Positions 1 through 9,145 of a DNA stretch of 64,000 nucleotides are shown one piece after another. Numbering within the stretch: the first letter of the stretch is position 1; every line of letters starts with the position of its first letter. This DNA comes from an uncultured Actinomycetes bacterium. Lineage in GTDB: Bacteria; Actinomycetota; Thermoleophilia; Solirubrobacterales; Solirubrobacteraceae. The notes below the pieces were generated by a model that ran no database searches, was not told the DNA's origin, and worked only from the letters and a program-made list of their open reading frames with translations. A program made the translations under genes and the position numbers. The DNA lies in NCBI GenBank assembly GCA_937888775.1, contig CALAQT010000146.1, positions 6,669 through 70,668 of the forward strand, read 5' to 3'.

Positions 1-4
1 AGCG

Positions 5-529
5 GTGAGAATCGCGCCCCGTATCGCGATCATCATCACACTGCTGGTTGGCGTGACGGCGCCGATCGTCTCGGCCGATACGCCGACCGGCTACACGCCC
101 GTGCAGATTCGGGCCGCAATCGACGGCGCCGAGGCCTCGAGCTCGCTGTGGGCGACGGTCAACGTCTGCACGCCCCCCAGTGACCCCCACTCGATCGGCA
201 TCCGTGGCCAGATGCCCGCGCTGGGGATCCCCGCCTCGCTGTCGATGACCGTCCAAATCGACTACTGGTCGGCGAAGGACAAGGCGTTCGTCCCCGCTCC
301 CGGCGCCAGCCAGACGGTCTCGCTGGGAGATGCGACCACGGGCCTGCATCAAGGTGGTGTGAGCTTCCGCTTCGCGCCCGGGTCAGGCCTCTTCACCGGC
401 TCGGTCACCTTCCGATGGGTGCGCAATGCAGCGGTGGTGGCGAGCGCCACCCGGCAGGTGACCTCCGGTCACCCTGACGCCGACTTCAGCAGCCCGGCGC
501 ACCTCAGCGCCGCGCAGTGCAGCATCTAA
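5..529 (+). CDS. Secreted protein of unknown function
   Basis: A 174-residue protein begins with GTG at the window edge. Residues 1-24 form a Sec signal peptide: basic MRIAPR, a hydrophobic stretch, then a cleavage site after VSA. The mature part is mostly beta-type sequence with two cysteines only, Cys55 (in VNVCTPPSD) and Cys172 (four residues from the C-terminus), so an exported fold closed by one disulfide is likely. I do not recognise the family. A start further upstream, outside the window, cannot be excluded. The 212 bases that follow hold no gene, and the next genes run on the opposite strand. Confidence 0.6.
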   Translation: MRIAPRIAIIITLLVGVTAPIVSADTPTGYTPVQIRAAIDGAEASSSLWATVNVCTPPSDPHSIGIRGQMPALGIPASLSMTVQIDYWSAKDKAFVPAPGASQTVSLGDATTGLHQGGVSFRFAPGSGLFTGSVTFRWVRNAAVVASATRQVTSGHPDADFSSPAHLSAAQCSI

Positions 530-741
530 CTACACGGGCGATTCGACGCCAGCGCCAGAAGGACGGGTGATTCAGCGCAAACGCTCGCGCCAACCGCCCT
601 GGCCCGCACCTAACCAAAGCTCCGCTGCACCAAACGGCTTCGGCCCGGGCTCAAGACCGCTTCTCTTCATCGCGCCCGTTTTGTCGTTCGTCGACACCCG
701 GCTAAAGCCCACCCGGATTCAGACCTACGCCCGCACGAGGA
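530..741. other. Intergenic gap, nothing clear
   Basis: This stretch lies between the 3' ends of two convergent genes. I see only two imperfect copies of ACGGGYGATTC about 28 bases apart (near 535 and 562). No hairpin with a T tract, no RNA gene and no convincing small ORF. Confidence 0.4.
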
Positions 742-1482
742 CTAGGTCGCCAGCGCGGCGAACAGGCCCGGGTCGTTGCTGATCACCCCAGTGACGCCGA
801 GCGCATCCAGCGCCCGGATCCGCGGCAGCTCGTCAACGGTCCAGACGAAGATCTCGCCGCCCGCGCCCCGCACGCTGCGCACCAGGCGCGGCGTGACCAG
901 TCGCCAGTGCGCCATCAGCGCGTCACAGCTGCCGTCCTTGATCGCCGCGGCCGCCCGCGCCGGCAGCATCACCCGCGCGACCGCCACCCAGGCCTGCGCG
1001 ACCGGCGTCAGCGCGCGGGATGTGAACGGATCCCGGCGCACCTTGGGCACCGACCAGCCCAGCCGCGCGCCCGGCTCGGCGGCGCGGATCGCAGCCAGGC
1101 TCTCCCGATACTGGCTGGTGATCAGCGCGCGCGTCAGCAGGCCGTGCTCGCGCAGCGCGTCGAGCACGGTCTGCTCGTAGCCGGGCAGCTTGAGGTCGAC
1201 GTCGAATTCGATCCCGGCGAAGTGCTCGGAGGCCAGATGGGCCAGCGCCTCGCCGAGCGTGTGGGCCGGGCGGCGCGCCGCATCCTCGTAGTCGTGGGCC
1301 AGCAGCAGGCGCTCGCCCTGAGGCAGCACGTCGAACTCGATCATGTCCACGCCGGCCGCGAGCGCCGCATCGAAGCTCGCAAACGTGTTGCCGGGCGCGA
1401 TCAGGTCGGCGCCCTTGTGCCCGACGCGTCGCAGGCGCCCGTGGACCGACCGGGCGGAGATCAGGTCTGACAACCCGGACAC
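742..1482 (-). CDS. Glycerophosphodiester phosphodiesterase family protein
   Basis: Predicted GDPD-type TIM-barrel enzyme that hydrolyses glycerophosphodiesters to glycerol-3-phosphate and an alcohol. With the GTG at 1482 as start the product is 246 residues. The family's catalytic/metal residues are visible: GHKG (His22; Lys where most relatives have Arg), IEFDV (Glu49, Asp51) and LLAHD (His63). The C-terminus has the usual FVWTVDE and [10 protein letters not shown] segments. The frame stays open far upstream, but that part is the shadow of nei. GTG 1482 gives a 22-base overlap with the end of nei, so the two are probably co-transcribed. There is no signal peptide. Start is moderately certain. 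Confidence 0.85.
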   Translation of the reverse strand: MSGLSDLISARSVHGRLRRVGHKGADLIAPGNTFASFDAALAAGVDMIEFDVLPQGERLLLAHDYEDAARRPAHTLGEALAHLASEHFAGIEFDVDLKLPGYEQTVLDALREHGLLTRALITSQYRESLAAIRAAEPGARLGWSVPKVRRDPFTSRALTPVAQAWVAVARVMLPARAAAAIKDGSCDALMAHWRLVTPRLVRSVRGAGGEIFVWTVDELPRIRALDALGVTGVISNDPGLFAALAT

Positions 1483-2357
1483 CAGTACGTGGTTCGGTTC
1501 TCGTCGCCCTGTCCGCCGGAGCGGATCGCCACCCCGCAGCGCGGGCACGGGCGCCCGACCAGACCGTAGACGCGCGGCTGGATCGCCCGGGGACCAAGCT
1601 GAGCCGAGCGGAGCATCCGAGGCCGCACGAGCTCGATGATCTCCAGCACCTCCACGTCGGACACAGCGCGGACCTCGCGCCACGGGTCCACCCCGGCCTC
1701 CCAGCAGCCCTCGGCCTTCCACATGTTCCCGATCCCGGCCACGGTGCGCTGATCCAGCAACGCGTCGCCCACCCCACGCGTGGGGTCGTCGGCGCGCAGG
1801 CGGCGCAGGAACCGCCCGGAGTCGAACTCGGGCGCCAGGATGTCGGGCCCCAGCGCCGCCAGGCGCTGGTCAAACCAGCCGGATGACGCGGCGGCCGCCC
1901 AGCCGGATGACTCGGGCGCCGCCCGATCAGGCGAGGCCGGATGCCGAGCGGGCGGCAAGCCCGAGGGCGAGCCCGGATGGCGAGCGGGCGGCAACGCCGC
2001 GCGGCGCTCGGTCAGCAGTTCCAGCACCGGCCCGTCGAACTGCACCACGTCGCGCCCGCCACAGCGCAGCACCAGCCAGGCCCGGCGCGGCGACCGGCCC
2101 CAGCGCCCCCCACTGTCATACACCGCCCAGGCGCCGGTCATGCGCAGGTGCGAGTGGATCACCAGGTCCCCGTCGAAGGCCAAGAACAGATGCTTGCCGT
2201 GGGTCCGGATCTCACTCACCGCCCGTCCCGCCAGGCGCTCGGGCCAGCGGTCCATCCCGTGGCGGCGCTGGGGGGTGCGGATCTGATCGGGCATCCGCCC
2301 CTCCAGGACCGGGCGGATGCGCGCCGCCGCCCACGCGATCGTGTCGCCCTCGGGCAT
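1461..2357 (-). CDS. nei: Fpg/Nei family DNA glycosylase (endonuclease VIII-like)
   Basis: Base-excision repair glycosylase/AP lyase of 298 residues. It starts MPEGDT, the N-terminus of actinobacterial Nei/Nei2 proteins, in which Pro2 is the nucleophile and Glu3 is catalytic. Lys55 (GKHLFLAF) matches the conserved beta-hairpin lysine. The helix-two-turn-helix region lies around residues 175-235, and the C-terminal zinc finger is intact (Cys271, Cys274, Cys293, Cys296). Between the two domains (about 120-160) is a low-complexity insertion built of short duplications. The stop overlaps the downstream GDPD gene, and lhr lies 61 bases upstream on the same strand, so lhr-nei-GDPD may be one transcript interrupted by the double hairpin at 2374-2420. 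Confidence 0.93.
   Translation of the reverse strand: MPEGDTIAWAAARIRPVLEGRMPDQIRTPQRRHGMDRWPERLAGRAVSEIRTHGKHLFLAFDGDLVIHSHLRMTGAWAVYDSGGRWGRSPRRAWLVLRCGGRDVVQFDGPVLELLTERRAALPPARHPGSPSGLPPARHPASPDRAAPESSGWAAAASSGWFDQRLAALGPDILAPEFDSGRFLRRLRADDPTRGVGDALLDQRTVAGIGNMWKAEGCWEAGVDPWREVRAVSDVEVLEIIELVRPRMLRSAQLGPRAIQPRVYGLVGRPCPRCGVAIRSGGQGDENRTTYWCPGCQT
1920..1991. repeat. In-gene tandem duplication in nei linker
   Basis: Two adjacent 36-base units encode [12 protein letters not shown] (residues 123-134) and [12 protein letters not shown] (135-146) on the minus strand. A further short duplication, SSGWAAA followed by ASSGW, comes next (residues 150-161). The insertion keeps frame and falls between the N-terminal domain and the H2TH domain, where extra length is likely tolerated. 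Confidence 0.75.
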
Positions 2358-2373
2358 CAGTCAGCTCCACCGT

Positions 2374-2420
2374 TTGGAGGTTCGCGAAGCGAACCTCCAA
2401 TGGAATCGCGAAGCGATTTC
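2374..2420. terminator. Double hairpin with shared core between lhr and nei
   Basis: Two perfect stems follow each other. At 2374-2400 TTGGAGGTTCGC pairs with GCGAACCTCCAA across a GAA loop. At 2404-2418 AATCGC pairs with GCGATT, also across GAA. Both carry the core TCGCGAAGCGA. The second overlaps the lhr stop codon. No T tract follows, so this could be a terminator or processing site, or a member of a dispersed palindrome family. Confidence 0.6.
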
Positions 2421-5400
2421 ACGCGCTCAGCGTCAGTCGTCGCGGACCCTCTTGGAAACCGAGCTCCAGCAGGGCCGCACCCAGCGCGGAGCCTACCGCC
2501 GGCCTGCCGTCGACCTTCTCCAGGGCCACGCGCCTCATCGCGCCCTTGCGCACCTGGTCGACCAGCGCCCCCAGCGCCGGCGCCAACCGCCGATCGTCGG
2601 GCGCCACCAGCGTCTGCAAGCCGCGTCCGCCACGCTCCAGGTAGACGATCGGGTCGCCCTCGATCAGCACCACGTAGGCGCCGGCCACCCGTGCCGGGCG
2701 CCTGGCTTCCGGCGCGTCGGGCTTGGGCCACGGCAGGGCCGCGCCATAGGGCTGAGCGGGATCGACCGCGGCCAGGACCAGCGGACACTCGTCGGCTGAC
2801 GCCAGCGAGCGCAGCCGCTCGACCGCGCCGGGGAGCGCGAACTGCGCGCCGCCCAATCCCTCGACGAAGTATCCGCGGCGCGCGACCCCCAGCGTCTCGA
2901 GCCGGGAGAGCTCGGAGTAGATCGCCGAGAAGCCGCCGGGCAGGCCCTCGGCCAACACCTGCTCGCGGGTGACGATCCCGTAGCGCTCCAGCAGCAGCTC
3001 GGCCGTCGCCCGCCGGCGCGCGACGGGATCGACTGACCCGCGCATCAATGAGCCCGTCAGCGACCAGCGGCCCTGGACCTGGGCCGCCGCGCCGCGCCGC
3101 CGGGAGGCAAAGCGGCCCGCGGCGCGTAACCCGGCCCGCGACCCGGCCCCCGCGCGCTGGGCGCGAGCCAGCGTCAGACGGGGCGCCCGCAACGGCGCAA
3201 ACGAATCATTGGTCGCCTCGCCGGCCCAGACCAGATCCCACAGCGCCTCCTGCAGCGCCTCGGGCGCGAGCGCGACGTCGACCAGCAGATCGGTGAAAAA
3301 GCAGGCGCCGGCGGCCAGCCGTGCGCGCACAGCGTCGTGCTGGTCGCCGTCGGGCGCGGCGCCCTTCACCGGCGGGGCGCCGAGGATCTCCAGGTCGTCG
3401 CGGAAGTAGAGCGCGACGCGGCCCGAATTTCGCCCCAGCGCTCCGGCCCCGATCCACACCACCTCGCCGCCGGCGCACAGCTGATCCATCCACGAAGGCG
3501 AGTAGGCGCCGATCCGGCGCGGCAGCACGTCACGCTCCCACACCTCGGCCGGCAGCGCCAGCCCCTGCAGCGAGACCAGCGCCTCGCGCAGCCGGTCGAT
3601 CCCGGCACCGCTGGCGGGGTGGCGGTCGACGCCCTGCCAGGCGGGCAGAAAGCGCGCCAGCTGGCGCTGCTCGGCCGGCTCGATCTCCTTGCGCAGCACG
3701 GCCAGCGAGGCGCGGCGCAGTCGCCGCAGGACCTCAGGGTCACACCATTCGCGCTCTGAGCCGCCGGGGCACAGCTCGCCGCGTACGAGCGTCCCGGCCC
3801 GCTCGAGCTCACCCAGCGCGGCCGAGCCGTCGATCCCGTAGCGCAGCCTGACCTCGGCGGTGGTGAACGGGCCGTGGGTGGCGCCATAGCGCGCCAGCAA
3901 CCGCGACAGCGCGTCGGGCACATCCTCCAGGAACGCAGCGGGCAGGCCCCCGGGGGGCGCGGCGCCGAGCGCATCGCGGTACAGGCCCGCGTCGGTGGCG
4001 TCGATCCATCGTTCCTCGCCTTTGATGCGAATCCGGGCCGCGCGCCGCTCGCCCTGCAGGTCGGTCAGCATCCGCACCGCGTCAAGCCCGGGCAGCACGC
4101 GGTCGGACGCCTCGGCCACGGTCAGCTCGCCGACCCGGCGCAGCACGTCCAGCAGGCCCTCGCGGTTGGCCGCCCTGGTCAGCTCGGAGAGGCACTGTAG
4201 ATCCTCCTCGACCGACTCCAGCGCGAGGGGATCGATCAGGTCGCGCAGCTCCTCCTGGCCGAGCAGCTCGCGCAGCAGGTCGCGGTCCAGCGACAGCGCG
4301 GCGGCGCGGCGCTCGGCGTTGGGCGTGTCGCCCTCATACATGTAGGTGGCGACGTAGTCGAACAGCAGCGAGGAGGCAAACGGCGAGGCGGTCTGAGTCT
4401 CGACCTCGACCAGCGTCAGCTCACGGCGGTGCAGCTTGGTCAGCAGCTCGACGAGCCCTGGCACATCGAGCACGTCGCGCAGGCATTCCCGATAGGTCTC
4501 CAGCACGACCGGAAACTCTCCGTACTTCTTGGCCACCTCCAGCAGCGTCTGGGACTTCAGCCGCTGCTGCCACAGCGGCGTGCGCTTGCCGGGCCGCGCG
4601 CGCGGGATCAGCAGCGCCCGCCCTGCGTTCTCCCTAAACCGCGCCCCGAACAGAGCCGAGGAGCCCAGCTCGGCCACCACCAGGTCCTCGATCTCGTCGG
4701 GCTCCAGCAATACCAATTCGGCGCCCGGGGGCTCTTCTGCGTCGGGCAGGTGGACGATGATCCCGTCGTCGGAGTAGATCGCATCCGACTCCAGGCCGAA
4801 CTGATCGCGGATCCGTGCGCTCAGGGCGAGCGACCATGCGGCATGGACGCGGCCCCCGAACGGACTGAGCACGCACAAGCGCCAGTCGCCAATCTCATCC
4901 CGGAAGCGCTCCACCACGATCGTCCGGTCTGACGGGATCACGCGGGTGGCCGCCTGCTGTTCGGAGAGGAACTCGATCAGGTTCTTGGCCGCGCGGCGGT
5001 CCAGGTCGTAGTCGCGCTCCAGCACCTCGGCCGGCTGGTCCACGGCCCAGCGCGCGAACGCGCCGATCGCCTCGCCCAGCTCCTTCGGTCGCCCGATCCC
5101 GTCGCCCTTCCAGAACGGGACCGCGCCGGGCAGGCCGGGCGCCGGCGTCACCACCACGCGATCGCGCCCGATCTCCTCGATCCGCCAGGTGCTCGCCCCC
5201 AGCAGGAACGTCTGCCCCGGCCGCGCCTCGTAGACCATCTCCTCGTCGAGCTCGCCGACGCGGCGGCCGTCCGGCAGGGTGACCGAAAACAGGCCGCGGT
5301 CGGGGATCGTGCCGGCGTTGGTGACCGCCAGCTGGCGCGCCCCGGGCCGGGCGCGGATCGTTCCCGCGACGCGGTCCCACACGATGCGGGGACGCAACTC

Positions 5401-6849
5401 TGAGAACTCCGATGACGGATAGCGGCCGTCGAGCATGTCGAGCACGTTCTCCAACTGGGTCCGCGGCAGCTCGGCGTAGGAGTAGGTGCTCGTTACCAGC
5501 GCGTAGAGGTCGTCGACGGCAACCGGCTCCTCCTCTGGCGCGGCGGCGGCGATCGCCACGATCTGCTGGGCCAGCACGTCGAGCGCGTTGCGGGGCACCA
5601 CGGTCGTCTCGATCAGCGCCTCGCGCATCCGCTGGGCGACGACCGTGCACTCCAGCAGGTCGCCGCGGAACTTGGGGAAGATGCGCCCGCGGCTGACGTC
5701 GCCGACCGAGTGCCCGGCGCGGCCGATCCGCTGCAGCCCGCGCGCCACCGACTTGGGCGACTCGACCTGGATCACCAGGTCCACCGCCCCCATGTCGATG
5801 CCCAGCTCCAGGCTCGAGGTCGCCACCAGGCAGGGCAGCTCGCCGGCCTTGAGCATCTCCTCGACGATCGTGCGCTCCTCACGGGACATCGAGCCGTGGT
5901 GTGAGCGGGCCAGCTCGGGCACCGCGGCCGAGGGCCGTGGTCCGGCCAGCTCGTTGAGGCGGAGCGCGATCCGCTCGGCGGAGCGGCGGTTGTTGACGAA
6001 CATGATCGTGGACGTGTGCGCCTCGATCAGCTCCAGCAGCTCCGGGTAGATCGCGGGCCAGATCGAGCGACGGGTGGCCTCGCCGCCGGCGAGCGGGTCG
6101 AGATCAGAGACGGACCGGCCCGCGCTGCCGTCGAGCTCGACCATCGACTCGACCGGGACATGGATCTTGAGGTCAAGCTCCTTCTTGACGCCAGTGTCCA
6201 CCACGTGGCAGTTTCGACGCGGCCCGACCATGAACCGTCCGACCTCCTCGAGCGGATTCTGGGTCGCCGACAGCCCGATCCGCTGGACGTCGTGGTTGGC
6301 CGCTTGGGCCAGGCGCTCGAGTGTCAGCGCCAGGTGCGCGCCGCGCTTGGTCGAGGCGACGGCGTGGATCTCGTCGACGATGCACCAGCGCGTGCCCTCA
6401 AACAGCTGCTGCGCGCGGCCGGTCAGCATCAGGTAGAGCGACTCCGGCGTGGTGATCAGGATGTCGGGCGCCTCACGGAGCATCTGCTGGCGCTCCTTCT
6501 GCGGCGTGTCGCCGGTGCGCACCGAGACCTTCAGCTCGGCGCCAATGCCTCGCAGCGGCGTGCGCAGATTGCGGTCGATGTCGTAGGACAGCGCCTTGAG
6601 CGGCGAGACGTAGACGAGGCTGATGCGGCGCTCCTTGGCGGGGGTCTGGGGCAGCTGCTCGTCGCTCGCGAGCCGATCGATAGCCCACAGGAATGCTGCC
6701 AGCGTCTTACCCGAACCGGTCGGCGCCGAGATCAGGACGTGCTCGCCGGAGGCGATCGCCGGCCATGCCTGCTCCTGGGCGGCCGTCGGCTGCGCGAAGG
6801 CGCCCTGAAACCACTCGCGCGTCCGGGGGCTGAAGGCGGAGAGGGGCAC
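2419..6849 (-). CDS. lhr: Lhr-family large ATP-dependent helicase
   Basis: Superfamily 2 DNA/RNA helicase of 1476 residues, the normal size for bacterial Lhr. The N-terminal half has the RecA-like core: motif I APTGSGKT (42-49), a PLKAL segment near 83, motif II DEIH (159-162), SATQNP (motif III region), then LELGIDMG and QRIGRAGH (motifs V and VI). The winged-helix and Lhr core follow, and the C-terminal third carries repeated winged-helix-like segments. Lhr acts in DNA damage tolerance as a 3'-to-5' translocase. It lies upstream of the repair glycosylase nei on the same strand. ATG 6849 gives MPLSAFSPRTREWF, typical for the family. Confidence 0.96.
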   Translation of the reverse strand: MPLSAFSPRTREWFQGAFAQPTAAQEQAWPAIASGEHVLISAPTGSGKTLAAFLWAIDRLASDEQLPQTPAKERRISLVYVSPLKALSYDIDRNLRTPLRGIGAELKVSVRTGDTPQKERQQMLREAPDILITTPESLYLMLTGRAQQLFEGTRWCIVDEIHAVASTKRGAHLALTLERLAQAANHDVQRIGLSATQNPLEEVGRFMVGPRRNCHVVDTGVKKELDLKIHVPVESMVELDGSAGRSVSDLDPLAGGEATRRSIWPAIYPELLELIEAHTSTIMFVNNRRSAERIALRLNELAGPRPSAAVPELARSHHGSMSREERTIVEEMLKAGELPCLVATSSLELGIDMGAVDLVIQVESPKSVARGLQRIGRAGHSVGDVSRGRIFPKFRGDLLECTVVAQRMREALIETTVVPRNALDVLAQQIVAIAAAAPEEEPVAVDDLYALVTSTYSYAELPRTQLENVLDMLDGRYPSSEFSELRPRIVWDRVAGTIRARPGARQLAVTNAGTIPDRGLFSVTLPDGRRVGELDEEMVYEARPGQTFLLGASTWRIEEIGRDRVVVTPAPGLPGAVPFWKGDGIGRPKELGEAIGAFARWAVDQPAEVLERDYDLDRRAAKNLIEFLSEQQAATRVIPSDRTIVVERFRDEIGDWRLCVLSPFGGRVHAAWSLALSARIRDQFGLESDAIYSDDGIIVHLPDAEEPPGAELVLLEPDEIEDLVVAELGSSALFGARFRENAGRALLIPRARPGKRTPLWQQRLKSQTLLEVAKKYGEFPVVLETYRECLRDVLDVPGLVELLTKLHRRELTLVEVETQTASPFASSLLFDYVATYMYEGDTPNAERRAAALSLDRDLLRELLGQEELRDLIDPLALESVEEDLQCLSELTRAANREGLLDVLRRVGELTVAEASDRVLPGLDAVRMLTDLQGERRAARIRIKGEERWIDATDAGLYRDALGAAPPGGLPAAFLEDVPDALSRLLARYGATHGPFTTAEVRLRYGIDGSAALGELERAGTLVRGELCPGGSEREWCDPEVLRRLRRASLAVLRKEIEPAEQRQLARFLPAWQGVDRHPASGAGIDRLREALVSLQGLALPAEVWERDVLPRRIGAYSPSWMDQLCAGGEVVWIGAGALGRNSGRVALYFRDDLEILGAPPVKGAAPDGDQHDAVRARLAAGACFFTDLLVDVALAPEALQEALWDLVWAGEATNDSFAPLRAPRLTLARAQRAGAGSRAGLRAAGRFASRRRGAAAQVQGRWSLTGSLMRGSVDPVARRRATAELLLERYGIVTREQVLAEGLPGGFSAIYSELSRLETLGVARRGYFVEGLGGAQFALPGAVERLRSLASADECPLVLAAVDPAQPYGAALPWPKPDAPEARRPARVAGAYVVLIEGDPIVYLERGGRGLQTLVAPDDRRLAPALGALVDQVRKGAMRRVALEKVDGRPAVGSALGAALLELGFQEGPRRLTLSA

Positions 6850-6946
6850 GTCATATGAGCGTAGCGGTGCCCAGGACGCATTCCGCGCCCTGAGCCATGC
6901 CGCTGGGATGGGTCGGGACGCTTGTCCGGCTCCATCCGTGCGACGT

Positions 6947-6979
6947 CTGGGAGGGGACCGGCTGGCCGGCCCCTCCCAG
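6947..6979. terminator. Strong GC hairpin upstream of lhr
   Basis: CTGGGAGGGG with ACCGG pairs with CCGG and CCCCTCCCAG around a short loop, with one bulged base. It lies 16 bases after the stop of the small remnant at 6996-7133 and about 100 bases before lhr. It is therefore placed to end the minus-strand transcript arriving from the rml/UDG/VOC operon. There is no T tract. Confidence 0.6.
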
Positions 6980-6995
6980 GTTGATTAGCGTCGGT

Positions 6996-7133
6996 TCAGT
7001 CGCCGTTGCCGGCTGGTCCGTGACAGCTGCCGGTGCCGGTGTCGCTGTAGCTTCCGGACGCGGTGTTGGGCGCGTTCGGAGCGGACTCGTAGTCCCACGC
7101 GTAGCCGTAACCGGAGAACGCCCGGCGGAAATC
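6996..7133 (-). pseudogene. 45-codon C-terminal remnant directly after the VOC stop codon
   Basis: Immediately after the TGA of the VOC gene (7134-7136) the same frame stays open for 45 codons to a TGA at 6996-6998. The peptide reads DFRRAFSGYGYAWDYESAPN..., then a Ser/Thr/Gly-rich tail with one Cys and a GPAGNGD end. The Tyr/Trp/Asn/Ser content resembles the tail of an exported protein and not random GC-rich sequence. No start codon or RBS of its own is visible. It may be the end of a deleted gene, or an extension reached only by stop readthrough. I do not recognise a family. Confidence 0.35.
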
Positions 7134-7781
7134 TCAGGCGTCCGTCCTCGGCGGTAGGTCCATGAACGCGACTTTCAGGCTGAGATTCGCCGTGTCGCGC
7201 AGCGTCGCAATCCGGCGGTCCGCCTGAACCGCCGGCTTGGGGTCGGTGAGATGAGGTTGCAGGCGTTGCGCGAGCGCGTCGAGATCGCCGACGACCACCA
7301 CTAGACCCCAGAAGCGGGCGGGACCGGCGGGGGCCTGCGGGACCTCCACGAGCTCCAGGATCGCCGGACCCAGGCGTCTGAACCCCTGACGAAAACCACC
7401 CGGCGCTTGAAGGATGCGCCTGAGCGGCAGGTCGGCTTCCTGCAGGACGTACGCGGTGCGGTCGAAGTCGGGCGTGGCGATGACCACGTGGTCGAGTCCT
7501 GTCGCGCCGTTGGGGTGCACGGACGCGGGACGCGGTGGCTCGAGCTGCGACCGGGCGCCCGGCGTCGTCCGCAGTCCGTCGAGACTCGTGATGGCGGGGT
7601 CGAGTCCGGTGATCGTCCAGCCGGTGATGCCCTTGCCCTCACCGCCGAGCGTGACGCCGACCGACCCCAGGGCGATGCGGTTGCCCTCGTGCACGACGAA
7701 CCCGAGCGCCCGCCAGCGTTCGGGCGGGTCGGCAATCTGGAGTCCGGCGAGCTGTGGGCGAAGCTCGTTGGCGGGGCTCAT
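7134..7781 (-). CDS. VOC/glyoxalase-like domain protein
   Basis: A 215-residue cytosolic protein of the vicinal-oxygen-chelate superfamily. The second half has the family pattern: GLDHVVIATPDFDRTA, then a segment with FRRLGPAILELVEVPQ and a WGLVVVVGDLDALAQRL strand-helix unit. The N-terminal half (residues 1-90) resembles a degenerate first VOC module. Substrate is not predictable. ATG 7781 overlaps the stop of the UDG gene (ATGA), so translation is probably coupled and this is the last full gene of the rmlD-rmlB-tetR-udg operon. The frame continues as a remnant after its stop. Confidence 0.8.
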   Translation of the reverse strand: MSPANELRPQLAGLQIADPPERWRALGFVVHEGNRIALGSVGVTLGGEGKGITGWTITGLDPAITSLDGLRTTPGARSQLEPPRPASVHPNGATGLDHVVIATPDFDRTAYVLQEADLPLRRILQAPGGFRQGFRRLGPAILELVEVPQAPAGPARFWGLVVVVGDLDALAQRLQPHLTDPKPAVQADRRIATLRDTANLSLKVAFMDLPPRTDA

Positions 7782-8506
7782 CCTCCGGCCAGCTCCCCCG
7801 CACGCGCCAGCACCTGGTCCATCATCTTCTCGGTCAGACGCCCGGTGAACGTGTTCTGCTGGGAGGGGTGAAAGCAGGCCAACAGCGTCCACGGCCCCAG
7901 CTGCACGCTGGCGCCATGACCGAAGCGCGGCCGCGGCCGGGGGATCGCCACGCCACGCTCGCGCAGTGCCCGCAGCGCCGCGTCCCAGGCGAAGCCGCCC
8001 AGACACACGAGCACGCGTGCGCACGACAGCAGCTCAAGCTCGCGCACCAGATACGGCAGGCAGTTGTCGCGCTCGGCCGGCAACGGCCGGTTGGCGGGCG
8101 GCGCGCAGCGGACCGCGGCGGTCACGTAGCAGCCCCGCAGCTTTAGACCGTCGTTTCGGGAGCGCGACTTTGGCTGATTGGCGAAACCCGCCCGCCACAG
8201 CGCGGCGAACAGCCAATCGCCTGAGCGATCGCCGGTGAAGATCCGCCCCGTTCGGTTGCCTCCGTGGGCCGCCGGCGCGAGCCCGAGCACGACCACGCTC
8301 GCCGCGGGATCGCCGAAGCCTGGCAATGGCCGCCCCCAGTACTCCTCACCCGCGAAGGATGCGCGCTTGACGTGCGCGGCCTCCTCACGCCAGGCGACGA
8401 GCCGGGGACAGCGGCGGCAGGAGACGACCTCGCGCTCGAGCGCCGCCAGCCCATCACGCTCGGACCCCGCGTTCGCGCCGCGCCCTGATTCGCTGCGCTC
8501 GCTCAT
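7778..8506 (-). CDS. udgB: Type-5 uracil-DNA glycosylase (UdgB-like)
   Basis: Iron-sulfur uracil-DNA glycosylase of 242 residues that removes uracil, and in this family hypoxanthine, from DNA. Motif A is GLAPAAHGGNRTGR (about 75-88), the family-5 form lacking the usual Asp/Asn nucleophile. The late motif is HPSQQNTFTGRLT. The four cluster ligands are Cys30 and Cys33 (CRRC), Cys134 (RCAPPANR) and Cys149 (NCLPYL). ATG 8506 shares one base with the TetR stop (TGATG); a GTG one codon earlier is an alternative. It sits between a TetR regulator and a VOC protein in one operon. Confidence 0.93.
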   Translation of the reverse strand: MSERSESGRGANAGSERDGLAALEREVVSCRRCPRLVAWREEAAHVKRASFAGEEYWGRPLPGFGDPAASVVVLGLAPAAHGGNRTGRIFTGDRSGDWLFAALWRAGFANQPKSRSRNDGLKLRGCYVTAAVRCAPPANRPLPAERDNCLPYLVRELELLSCARVLVCLGGFAWDAALRALRERGVAIPRPRPRFGHGASVQLGPWTLLACFHPSQQNTFTGRLTEKMMDQVLARAGELAGG

Positions 8507-9144
8507 CACGGCTCGGACGCCAACAGACCGGCGATCAGGCGGTCGATCACCGGCGCCAGGTCGAGCACGTCCTCGGGCTCGCCCAGTCGTAGCTGGCGTG
8601 AGACCAGCTCGACGATCGCGCCGACGATCGCGAACGCGTCGTGCGGAGAGGCAAAGCGCCTGATCAGGCCGCGCCGCGCCGCCTCGGCGTTCTCGGCGTC
8701 GAGCACGTCGGCGAACGCCTGAATGATCTGGTCGCGGCGTTGCGCCGCGCGCGGCCCCGCCCCGATGATCTCCACCAGCAGCGTCTGCGCGAACTCAGGG
8801 TGCTGGGCCAGCGAGGTCAAGAACGCGCGGGTGCCGGCCTTGGTGCGTTGCACCGCGTCGCCGGTGGGCGCGCCCTGGGCAGCGGTGGCCATCGCCCCCT
8901 GCACCACCTGTGTCGCCAGATCGAACAGCGCCACCATGCATTCCTCCTTGTTGGCGAAGTGCTCGTAGAAGGTGGCCTTGGACATCGCGGCCCGGCGGCT
9001 GATCGACTCCGAGCTCGCCCCGGCATAGCCACGTTGGGCGAACTCCAACGCGGCGGCGCGCAGCAGGCGCTCGCGTTGCAGCGGCAGGCGCACCTCCGGC
9101 GGCGGTGCATGGCGCCCCCTCGCGGCAGGTGGCGAGGGCTCCAT
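8506..9144 (-). CDS. TetR/AcrR family transcriptional regulator
   Basis: A 212-residue repressor-type protein. The N-terminal HTH is clear at about residues 22-68 (RERLLRAAALEFAQRGYAG, then SRRAAMSKATFYEHFANKEE). The all-helical C-terminal ligand-binding domain follows, and its ligand cannot be predicted. ATG 9144 lies one base after the rmlB stop and its own stop overlaps the UDG start, so it is inside the operon and does not stand as a divergent local repressor. Confidence 0.92.
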   Translation of the reverse strand: MEPSPPAARGRHAPPPEVRLPLQRERLLRAAALEFAQRGYAGASSESISRRAAMSKATFYEHFANKEECMVALFDLATQVVQGAMATAAQGAPTGDAVQRTKAGTRAFLTSLAQHPEFAQTLLVEIIGAGPRAAQRRDQIIQAFADVLDAENAEAARRGLIRRFASPHDAFAIVGAIVELVSRQLRLGEPEDVLDLAPVIDRLIAGLLASEP

Positions 9145-9145
9145 G

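Noticed and set aside
6897..7157. 86-codon plus-strand frame
   Set aside because: Gly/Val/Ala-rich, no RBS, overlaps the hairpin and the protein-like minus-strand remnant.
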